Of a stretch of 64,000 bases of DNA, positions 44,687 to 54,660 are shown piece after piece. The notes beneath the pieces were generated by a model. It was not told where the DNA came from, searched no databases, and saw only the letters and a program-made list of their open reading frames with translations. Source of the DNA: Euwallacea fornicatus (lineage: Eukaryota; Arthropoda; Insecta; Coleoptera; Curculionidae); the NCBI RefSeq assembly GCF_040115645.1, contig NC_089557.1, positions 806,001-870,000 of the forward strand, read 5' to 3'. A program made the translations under genes and the position numbers. Every line of letters starts with the position of its first letter. Position 1 is the stretch's first letter.

Positions 44687-47600
44687 ATGTATACCTCTGG
44701 AGCGAACGCGAGCAATAGCAAGAAGCAGAAGCCCAGTACCAGCTATTTGGTGCGACCCAAGTTGGGGGCCTTAAAGTCTCTGTATTCAAATAGGCCATTA
44801 TCTGCGCTCTCCAATGAGAAAAGGAAAAAGTCAAAGTAAGTATCGATAGAAATGAAGTAAAAGTCTAAATTAATTATTCTTGGTGAAATGGCGAATGAAA
44901 AGTTTATAAGTGCGCGCTTGACCCCTATTCATTATTTTTTACAACTCAAATGCCTCATTGTGAAACTGTTTTGTCTCTTCATGGCAACCCGAGGTCTCAG
45001 TAATGGTTCTCAAAATCCCGTAGCCCATTATCGACCAAACTTCGTCACAAAGCATGCACGCATTGCATGTAGTCAGATCATTAGTGCGATTCTCGATTGA
45101 AAAGAATTAATAATCAAAATTAATTTGTTTAAATATTTCAAGAAACTTAATTTAAAATATGATGGTGATTCATCATGGGGCTATCGATCTTCCGGGAAAT
45201 CAGTCCTGTGGAGGTAAATACAAACAAAATTGGACATAACACGGTGATGTAAAAATCATTATGTCGTAATTAGCATGTTGGTCAGCGCATTTATGTGAGC
45301 AGGGGTAAAAAGCACTTGTCTTGGTGTCTGTTCACTAGTCGTGATTCTGCCTTAAAGATATTTTATTCTTGCAGGAAAACCTCAACTAATTCTCCGAAAA
45401 TGGAGTTTAGGAGGAAACCTGACTATGCGGACACTGCGTATCGGGAAGCGGTAAGCAGACTCAGAATACTCATGGCTGAAAGCTACACCCCGATAAGGAG
45501 GTATATTGCACCTAATATTGCAATGTTTAATACGATTACTATCCATTTTATTAGAATGTACCCGTCAGCAAGGCCCTTTCGCGAGTTGGACAGCGCTGGC
45601 GAAGACACAGACAATCAATCCATGATAAGCGCAGGCAGCAGAAACTCGAAAATGGGAAGGCCTTATTACAATTTCAGCTACAACCCCATCACCCCTAGAA
45701 AGTATTATTATCCTCCCTTGAAGAGCAACATTGGAACATTGCAAAGTGATGGTGTCGTAGGCAAGTCTCAGTAAGTATACGTCATATGAGGGATGATACT
45801 ATGTTTTAACTTAAGTTTGTACAGTGAACAACAGAAAGTAGACCCTGTTGTCCCCTCATCATCGGCTCCTCCAGAGTTTATGTCTTTCATTGAGCGCCAA
45901 GAGGATTATATCGAGCAGCTGGAGAAAGAGTCCAGATTTTGCAAGGCATGTTGTTTGGTCTGTAACCTATGCGGTTTTGTCAAAGGAAATTTTAGGATGA
46001 GTTATCCTCCTTGTTGTCGAAAGTCAAGGAAGTCATCAGCGAAAATGAAAATCTGCACCAAAGGCAAAAATCCAAGTTAATCAAATCCGTTTTCGACCAT
46101 TTGGAAACTGAAACCGAAACTGAAACCGAGTTGGAATTCTTCTCCGATAAAACTGTAATTTAACTGTGCTAAAACTACTCGTTTTGCAATATATTGTTGC
46201 AGGCCTCAAAGTCGCCTAAGAAATCAAAGAAAATGACTCGAATAGTCGAAGGTCCATCGATCGTCTTCGAGTCGAGAATATCGGAACTGGAAGCTCAACT
46301 AACGCAGTCTAAAATTGATTTGAAAAAGTGTCAAGAAGACAACGATTCCTTGAGGAAAAAGCTGGCAGATGGTTCCTATTTGGAAGGGAGTAATTACGAG
46401 AGCTTCAAAAAGCAATTGGATTCGTGCAATAGGTATGAGAATTCATGATGTGTCCAGAATTCGTCATTTGCCAAGGATGGTTGGTTTGAAAATAAGAAAT
46501 AGGGCAAGCTAAGTCTCCCCCAAGGGTAAAGAATAACCTCATTCTTACCAGCTATTAATTAAAAATGATGGATCTTCAATATTCACCATGTGTCAAAGAA
46601 AAAGTCATTTTTCTGAACACATGGTGGAGTCACGAAATTTACCAAAGAGTTACGTTCGCCATTTGTCAAGATAGCGTTGACCCAGAGTTAAGAATAACTC
46701 GCTCTTTGTTATAAATTATTTTCACTTTGTTTGTCGTTTATAATCAGTTTAAAATTTAAAATGCCAATAATCTGCACTGAATAGTGAAAAAGAAGAATTG
46801 TTGTCGAAACTAAAAGTCCTCCAATCGGCATTGTCAGCGCTAAGAGGCAAGGAAACCGACACTTGTGACCAAGTCAAAAAAAGCCTGGAAATTGCCGAGC
46901 AAGCTCAGTACGAAAAAAACGCCGCTGAGCTAGAAATTCGACGTCTGAAAGACGAGCTGGAAAGGCAGCACTTAAAGCTTCGCGATGCCATTGCTGACCA
47001 GGTACATACTACATACGTTTTTCATTATGATATATTTTGCGGTTGCTTACGCTTTTGACAGAGCCGTAGAATCACAGATGAAAGATCGGCAGTAGAGCGA
47101 CGTTACACTCAACAAATTGAACAACTAACAGCGGAAGTTGGGGTACAATGGGAGACCACTAACAAGCTTCAATTGGAGCTGGACAAGCAGAGGAGGGAGA
47201 ACTCTGATCTGAGGAGGGAGTGCGCGCAAAAGCAGGCTCTCATTGACGAGCTCAAGAAGGAGATGCAGAATAAAATACGTATGAATCATAAAATTTTGTA
47301 GTATTAGGGTTGGCGGTGAAACTTTTCTTTTTCTTTTAGTGACGCTGCAGTCCGATATTGGGACTACCGGGGCCGAAAAAAGCGCCCTGGAGCAGCAAAT
47401 ATCCACCCTGAACATGGCAAACGAGAGGAGCGAGAGGCAATACAAGCAGGAAATTACGCGCTTGCAAGCGGAAATGCAGTCTTTGAGACAAAGGATGGAT
47501 AGGGCTGATGCTGATTTAATACACAGTAGACGCGAGAATATTCGGTTGAACGAGCAAATTGCTTCATTGGAAAAGGAGGTAGGAAGTTTGCGATTTTGTT

Positions 47601-49647
47601 AAAAATAAATATTTAACACATATTTTCTCATTTCGTGTTCAGATAAACATAAACGCGGCCTTGACCGAAGAAAGAGCCAAATCGGTCACTCCTAGATCGG
47701 GAGAAATTATGGCCCTGCCGCCTCCCACACCCAAAAAAGATGGCAGAGACAAGGAGCTGTCCTCAATGATCAAGGACATGGAGAATAAGCACGGTGAGTG
47801 AGATTTGAGACACTCTCGACATTACTTCCAGACAGACTTTGCGCGCAAAACTCACGGTTTTAAATGGGCAAGGTCTGTCTAGCCCAAAATCGAATCACAT
47901 TCCTTTGACATGAGTTGATTTGGGAGCAGTCACCAATTATTTTTAACGATTAAAACTTCTTAATCAATGCTGTTGTTGCAGTGGCTACAGTAGTCGAGCT
48001 AGAGAGTATGATCCGCTCCCAAAATCAACTCATGAACAAATTGTCAACCGAGTGCCATGCTCTTACACGGAAACTCGAAGATTCTAGCCACAGACATAAG
48101 TAAGATATTTTTATAGATTCGTTAATTCTTTGATAGTTTTAGTAATAATTCTCGAGTCCATTTTTGTTTCTTAAAATCCTTGTGTTTGGTAGGGTCGGAT
48201 CATCAGCTCTCAGCCGCCGTAAAGTCCGAAAAAAGCGCGTCCGATTCACTGACTGTCCAATCCACCAAACGCAAGGAACCGATTAAAATCGACATTAACG
48301 TTAAAGTAGTACCAAAATCCCGCAAGGTCAGTCCGAACAACACAATGTACCTAAAACTACGCACTACAATAATTTACGTGATTTGGCGCATTCACCATAA
48401 TGTCAACAATGACAAGTTCTTCATATATTTCTATTAAATAAAGTCGTATCCGCCAGGTGTCAAGAACAGTGAACGAATTTATTTTTGCTTAGAAAAAGAA
48501 AAAAGTAAGGAACCGCCAAATTTACTAACTGTTCAATTCGCCACACATAAAATCCCCTAATTTTAATCCACACAAAATCTGATAAAAATCATCATTATTA
48601 TCATTATCTCGCACTGCGAGCTACTTACGAAATTGTTATCTGACTTCAGAGCTGAAAGGGCAAAACTGCGAGCTAAAAATATCGAGCTTATGTCTAGATT
48701 AGAAACCCTTTGGAACTTCTTGAAGCTCTTGAATGCAGATGCAGGGGAAGTGGACTTTTCTCCTATAGAGGTATTTTTGAAGGGCTGTTTGCAACGGAGA
48801 GCCTCCTGAAAGCTCACTGCGAACAGCCCCCTTTTGAGTAGTTTTAATGCAGTGTTTGTCTGGTTATAGGGAGGAAATACGGGAACTACAAACTAGCCTA
48901 GGTCAGTTAAACAATAAGTTCGCTCAAGTGCAATACTCTAAGGTTAATTCAAAAGGTAAGATAATAAAGTACAAAAATACTGCTTGTTGCACATATTATT
49001 TTAGATCCTATAACTCACTCTATGAAGTAATTATAGCAGTAGTAGGTATAGAAAATCCATTTTGTTTTAATGGGACTGATCGCAAGACTGTTGCAATAGA
49101 TGAAGAACAACCCCCAACAAACACTCAGCGACACTTCCCCTCGCCTCAGGCCCCTACTACTTCTCAAATGCGTCGATCCGAAAGTCGCTCCTCTTTAAAA
49201 CAAAGAAGCCAAAGTCGCACATCCTCTCGGCAACCCAGCCAGGAAAAACTCTCCCTTAATCTCTCCCCTGCGGGTCAGCAATCTCCCAAAAACGAACCTG
49301 ACGTGACAATAAAGAATCCTGTCCCAGAACAATATGAAGGCGGTGAACAGTACTTGCAGCAATACGATCCAAATCAGCAGCAATATTCAATGGATCCGAA
49401 TCAGCAATATGCGGGTATTGAGCCGTATCAATGTGATCCGAACGTGCAATACGATTCTAATCAACAGTATGAGGGTCAGTATGATACGGGGCAGGAGTAT
49501 GGGCAGGCTTATGGAGAGGATGTTGGACAGTATGGACAGGAACAGTATTATGGAGAAGCGGAGGAGAATCAGCAGATTTACGGTGATCGAGGGCATCAGG
49601 GAGCTGGGGAGGAGAATGCAACTGCTGCTGTCACACCGAATCAATAG
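44687..49647 (+). CDS. SDCCAG8-like centrosomal coiled-coil protein
   Basis: Vertebrate SDCCAG8 (CCCAP) is a centriole/basal-body protein needed for ciliogenesis and centrosome function. Exons: 44687-44835, 45375-45500, 45555-45770, 45825-45945, 45996-46154, 46203-46432, 46785-47001, 47062-47278, 47340-47578, 47643-47793, 47982-48099, 48870-48955 and 49046-49647; about 876 aa, phases closed. The head is serine/lysine-rich. Heptad-rich coiled coils fill residues about 200-640. Recognisable blocks include DYIEQLEKESRFCKDELSSL, DQVKKSLEIAEQAQYEKNAA, RLKDELERQ and VVELESMIRSQNQLMNKLST followed by ALTRKLEDSS, each aligning in order with SDCCAG8. The C-terminal ~190 residues are low-complexity (serine/arginine, then glutamine/tyrosine repeats such as QQYDPNQQQY). 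The FCK/DEL junction uses a GC donor. The last two exons are less certain than the rest. Confidence 0.72.
44836..45374 (+). other. SDCCAG8-like gene intron 1
   Basis: 539-nt AT-rich intron from GTAAGT to TTGCAG. Short frames inside have no support. Nothing else seen. Confidence 0.6.
45946..45995 (+). other. GC-AG intron in SDCCAG8-like gene
   Basis: Fifty-nt intron with donor GCAAG/GCATGT. It yields FCKDELSS, matching FCKEELSG in vertebrates; the in-phase GT alternative would leave a 38-nt intron. Confidence 0.75.
46433..46784 (+). other. SDCCAG8-like gene intron 6 with degenerate internal repeat
   Basis: 352-nt intron. Two loosely similar blocks (TCATTTGCCAAG near 46459 and CCATTTGTCAAG near 46660) are each followed by an AAGAATAAC box. 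This suggests an old internal duplication. No gene. Confidence 0.4.
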
Positions 49648-50248
49648 ACAGTCTTTCTTTTTTGTCTTAAGTAAGTCGTGGTAATAGAAATTAACATTGT
49701 CACTTTGATTGAATCTTATAGTATATTAGCATAGAGCAGACGTTCGTTAATATGCATTCATATTACATTAATGTTTGTTTACGCGCAAACGACGAGAAAT
49801 TAAGCATTATCAAAGAGATTTTTACTGCCTTAAATTATTTTCAATTGCATGGCGTTATATTCCGTATTATATTATCTGTATCATATTTGTTTAAATTTAA
49901 TATTTAACACTGAGAAGTATATGGAACAGTGTTTGGATTTAAGGTTGACCATTGGTTAATAATTTTAGATTAAAATTGATAATGAATTTAAGACAACATT
50001 AAGGAAAATAGAAGATAAGAAAAGTAACGACTTATTTATTACACAACAGAGCCCCGTAAAAAGTAATAAAATTAAGGACTCTTAAAAATGGCGCCAACAA
50101 ACTACATGTCCGTGCGTGGTTGCCACATTTCCAACATAATTTCTTCGAAATCTTAACCGAGTTCTAACCTAACATATCGAAGTTCGGCCAAGAAATTAAT
50201 TTTAAAACCATAGAACTACAAAAGGGGGACCCGAATTTATTAAATAAA
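49648..50248. other. Spacer between SDCCAG8-like gene and C8orf33 homologue
   Basis: Very AT-rich 3' UTR and spacer sequence. No supported gene or structured element. The final ~100 bases should be the leader of the next gene. Confidence 0.6.
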
Positions 50249-50949
50249 ATGTCACCCCGTAAAGCTAAACTCCACAAGGTTACTGGAAAGGCCAAAGTGA
50301 ACCCTTCAAAACTTCCTATCCCTCAAATGGCAAATTCCACCACACATACTGCTCAGCCTAACACACATTCAGTGAACCCTGCAACTGGATTGACCGGGGA
50401 ACAAGAAGAGCAGTTTCAAAGTGAGCTCTACTGGTGCATAAAACAGTTGCAATCGGCTTTAAGTACTGGCAAATTACCAAGCAAATATGGTAATATCTTT
50501 CAGTCATTTAATAAAGTTTCTTCAACGTGAAATTAGTTCAGGACCATACAAAAGCACTTAACACATTGATGAGTAATGCGTCACCCATGGTCAAAAAGAG
50601 ACAGGTGATGAGGCTGTCTTTTGGGGACTATAGAAGCAAGATGTTGGAAGATGAGAAGAAGGCAAAAAGTAGGTTTTTAATGTCTAAAGTTTGAGTAGTT
50701 TTTATTTTTTTTTATATAGAAATCTCTATAAAGATGAGTGTTGGAGAAGTAAGTGACAAGTCTCAGTTCCTAAGAAAAGCACTTTCGGGCAGTGGAGATT
50801 TTAAATTTAGTTTTCCTCCTCCACCTTCTACAGTAGGAGAGGATACAATTGAAGGAGAAAATTCGCCAGGAACTACCAGGAAAATTGTGATGTTTCCCAG
50901 ATCTGACAATGGGTTTAGGTTTAATTTTGCAAATAAAGAAGGAGAATGA
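50249..50949 (+). CDS. UPF0488 / C8orf33 homologue
   Basis: Member of the UPF0488 family (human C8orf33), whose molecular role is poorly known. Exons 50249-50489, 50537-50668 and 50720-50949, 200 aa, phases closed. The N-terminus is basic and disordered (MSPRKAKLHKVTGKAK). The conserved family block follows: EQFQSELYWCIKQLQSAL, then DHTKALNTLMSNASPMVKKR and MRLSFGDYRSKMLEDEKKA. The C-terminus is acidic/serine-rich and ends RFNFANKEGE. The FGDYR motif with a preceding KKRQVM is the family's best mark. It converges on MCRS1 with only 84 bp between stop codons, and AATAAA occurs at 50957. Confidence 0.8.
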
Positions 50950-51033
50950 AAAAACAAATAAATCCATTTTTTTTCCAATAAAATGAGCAAAGACCTGAAC
51001 TAAGCCTTTCCAAACATGAAGAAAAATGCCTTA

Positions 51034-52735
51034 CTAAGGAGGTAAATTATACCTAACACTCTCATTATGAATGGCTCTGATCAAGTCATGATTAATAGAG
51101 AAAATAAATCTTAAACAGGCGATTTCCACTACTGCATTATCATACAACCTCACTTTGCTGCCTGCAAAAATTGGTTTACTGTCAACAAAAATTGGCCTCT
51201 TTCCTTCTGCAGACAAGTAGAATTCCCCAGTGTTCCTCAGCCTAAATGTTTTTAATAATGAGTCCTTGCCACTGAAACACAATAATTAAAGGCCATACCG
51301 CAAAGTTGCCTGTCGCCTAGAGATCTTATGAGCAGGCCCTTCGAGGGATAAATCAATATCCACATTATGCCCCTTCCCAGCCCTCCCAATTGATATCTCT
51401 CGAGACCTCATCAAATATCTAACCATACGGCCTCTTAAAACACCCAATGTTTGCCTGTCTAATTCTCCAGGGCACGATCCAGTAATGCTATCGACTAACA
51501 CATTCCATCTACCCACTTCATTTTCCAACTGGCGAATTTCTTTTATGTTTTTGCGATGTTGAAGCCTAAAAAATGCTCATAATTCAAGGTTGGAATGTCA
51601 TGGATAATCCACACCTCAACTCCTTATCTAGAGCTTCATCTTGAGGCTCTGTTAATTCTGAGTCTTGAATTAACTCCTCAGCATCATTAAAACTCATAAT
51701 AGGTCTTCCTGCAGTTGCAATGGGGCTGATAACTTGGTCAGGCAATAAATGATACATTCTAAGGCTTTGCCAGTGGTAAAACAGTGAATTGGCAGTTCTA
51801 CCATTGTAAAAAACGTCTGCATGTTTTGAAAGCAACTCTGAGAATGTCTCCAAAGTGGGATTTGTATTCTGCAGGAAAATACTTAAATTTTCACATTAAT
51901 TTCCTTAGATTTACCTACAGATTTAATAGTGTTTAAGATTTTCTCCTCTTCCTGGCTCCACAAGGCTTTATCCTGCACAGTGGCTATCATATCAGGATGT
52001 AGGTTTCTCATAGCTGATACTGCCACCCTGGATACAGTCTGATCATAAAGCAGAGCATACCATCGAGACTGCAACTCTTGCAAGGTGAATCGGCATGAAA
52101 ATTTCGTTCCCAAGTGAACAGTTTTCAGGTCATTGGTTTGCTGAATACCTGGAAACAGATCTGTATAATTTGTCTCTTCTACTCACAGAATTTACCAATG
52201 ATTAAGGCTAAGTCATCCATAGGTTTCCAACGGCCCAAATCTTTAGTAGTCAAATGGCTCTTCGGAGTGCTCTTTTTCTTGCCTTTTGACAGGCTAGGAA
52301 CTGATTTAGAAATACTTTTCCTTTTTGTCTCCACTGAGTGAACCAATGGTACTGTTTGTTGAATTGGTGTAGATGGAGAGTCAAGAGGACCAAAATCTAC
52401 CTGGTATTGGTAGGGTTGAGTCCTGGCTCGACCACTCTAAAAATCCAGTTTTGCAGGAAGAGAGAGCTTCAAGATGAAAACTACCTTTATGTTTGACACT
52501 CCCGGCATTCCAAGGCTGTACTCTACTAATTCATCATCGAATTTGCGGCGTTTAATGGAGCGATTGGAGCTACAAATGCAAATGGGATTCTGCTCGAAAC
52601 GACGTTCTACTAGATGGATTTTTGATGTGCTCACCTGCGGCGTCTTGCAGTAGCTTCAGCACTTTCAGCTAGCGACATGTGGCTGCTGTATTCGCCGCCA
52701 CCATGCAGTATTTCACTGTCATTTAGGTTTTCCAT
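51034..52735 (-). CDS. MCRS1: Microspherule protein 1 (FHA-domain subunit of NSL/INO80 complexes)
   Basis: Nuclear scaffold found in the NSL histone acetyltransferase and INO80 remodelling complexes; also binds spindle microtubule minus ends (Rcd5 in Drosophila). Seven minus-strand exons: 52635-52735, 52485-52569, 52196-52436, 51919-52148, 51615-51868, 51299-51565 and 51034-51271; 471 aa (human 462), phases closed. Marks in order: WKPMDDLALI, IQQTNDLKTVHLGTKFSCRF, LQSRWYALLYD, NPTLETFSELLSKHADVFY and SFNDAEELIQDSELTE. NEVGRWNVLVDSITG follows, then VLRGRMVRYLMRSREISIGR entering the FHA domain (DIDLSLEGPAHKISRRQATL, FYLSAEGKRPIFVD, VVEIACLRFIFSINHDLI). The FHA arginine in the SIGRAG stretch is present. 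Start is the first ATG of a short leader exon. Confidence 0.94.
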
Positions 52736-53489
52736 TGTTGAACGGCAAGGTATGCAAGATCTATTAACTGATTAATTATCGAATTATTTACAAAACCAAG
52801 TAGGCACAATTATAAACAAATAATAAAAATAATATTGCGGAAATGTCAATGCCAGCACAAATGACAACAGATAGTTGTTCACTTGTGTACGTTTAGATTA
52901 TATATGTTGTCTACTCATCTCGAATGGCAACACTGTGAAATGACTTCCATATAGTTTACTTAGACTTTTGTTTTTGCGATAAAACGAATTATTTCCTGCC
53001 TATATCGCCATTTATGCTTGGCTACCTGAAGAAACAGTTATCTTCAGAGAGATTTCGGAAGAAATTAAAGTATAAATTGAAAAAAAATACAATGGTGGAC
53101 GGAAGCTATTAAATGAGACCTAAAAATCATAATAAAATTAAAGGTTTAGAGGAGCCAAGGAATACAACAGTGTATTTTGGTGAAATGTTTTTCTATTGTA
53201 AATTATATGGTAGTGTAAATGACGTTAAGTTCTTGCTTACGTTTTTTCTTGGATTTTTGTTATTCCTAAACTGGACTTTAGATCATTTCACTATTTATAA
53301 ACGCAATATATATGTAAACAGATGATGTCGCAAAAAATACCAAGATAAAACGGAGTATGTAAAAAAGCGCTCTCTGACGTAAAAAACTGGCTATATTGTT
53401 CTCTTGTTTACCAACCACTAGGCAGCGTTGCCAATTCTCATTTGGGAACTTGTCAAGTACATGTACTGCCCGTTACATGCCTAAAAACC
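52736..53489. other. Divergent spacer between MCRS1 and RNase H2C
   Basis: 754 bp between divergent start codons. AT-rich, with a short chance frame at 53113-53325 that has no support. Likely contains both promoters. Confidence 0.5.
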
Positions 53490-54058
53490 ATGGCGATCCA
53501 CATACAGAGCGGGAAAAGCAACTTCAATCTCAGTTTAAAAAATTGTAAAATACACAGTATTCCCTCCAAAATTCATGCCGATTGCGATGCCCCTGTATCA
53601 TCTTACTTCGAATCAAACATAAAAACCGGAGAAAATAATGGTAAGAACCTTCGTATGTATTTTCCCTTTGCCACTGTCCTTATTCCCTCAAGACCCACCC
53701 TAGCCCCAATTTAGCACATTATCTCTGTTAAATCTTGTCCTCCAGTGTTATCTGCCTCGTTCCGGGGGTACCCCTTGCAAGGTAGCAAGATAGAGATCCC
53801 CAAAGGTTATGTCGGCATTGTGCTGCATGAGAACATGAAACCCTGCCGAGAAAAAGATGAAAGAAAGTTCTATGTTATCAACAAGTTTCAGGAAGTGACC
53901 TATTGGAATTGGGGCAAAATTCCAAGCAAGAATGATCCATTTTTGAAAGCTCTGGATTGGATGGACATAGCTGAAGCTGTAGGTGTTTAAGTCAATTTAA
54001 AAAAATCCTGATGAATGTAGTAATTTTCCAGCTTCACAGACCTGTTCTTGATGAGTGA
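53490..54058 (+). CDS. RNASEH2C: Ribonuclease H2 subunit C
   Basis: Non-catalytic subunit of RNase H2, which removes ribonucleotides from genomic DNA and RNA from RNA:DNA hybrids. Exons 53490-53640, 53746-53978 and 54032-54058; 136 aa, phases closed. The start MAIHIQSGKSNFN is the first ATG in frame. Typical family features are HSIPSKIHADCDAPVSSYF, LSASFRGYPLQGSKIEIPKG followed by YVGIVLHE (the GRPL-type strand and glycine-Val loop), and FYVINKFQEVTYWNWGKIPS. The last exon adds only LHRPVLDE. Length is slightly shorter than human (164). Confidence 0.85.
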
Positions 54059-54660
54059 GAGTGAGGGATCTTGCCGACTTAATGTGCCTTTGCTTACTGT
54101 GATGGTAAAGATGAATGGAATATGAAATTATTGATAAAAATATTTATTTAAAAGAAAATTTTTTTGTGCACAAGCTAATTGTAAAATAATTGTTCAAGCT
54201 AATACTGTAATAAATAGTTAATTGCGATTACAATTGGAAATAACTTATACATATATTGGACGTTAAGCAAGCTTATAGCTGAATAAATAACAGTCTGAGC
54301 TTATAACATGTGTGGAGAGTACCTATCATTAAATCAAGAATGCTTGATACATTATTGTTTAAAACACCAAGTGGTTGGATGGATCAGAATAATACAAATA
54401 GGGTAAATACATTTCAACCTAACTGTAACTTATCATTGAAAACCTAAAGCTTATGTGGAATACCTTGAGATTACCAAATAAATCATTGGCAAGATTTCTT
54501 AATAGTAAATTATAAAAATCAATATAATCCTTAATACTCTAACGATATCACATTCATATGGATGATAAAAAATCCTGCTAAATTTGGTCACAAGACTCTA
54601 TAGAATCAAAACTACATACTAAATAAGTCATTTGATCCACCTTTCATGTAAACTAATCCC
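54059..54660. other. Convergent spacer between RNase H2C and TMC
   Basis: About 600 bp of AT-rich 3' UTR sequence shared by two converging genes. No gene or structured element recognised. Confidence 0.6.

Noticed and set aside
49387..49644. Isoleucine/leucine-rich minus-strand frame
   Set aside because: Shadow of the Q/Y-rich terminal exon of the SDCCAG8-like gene.
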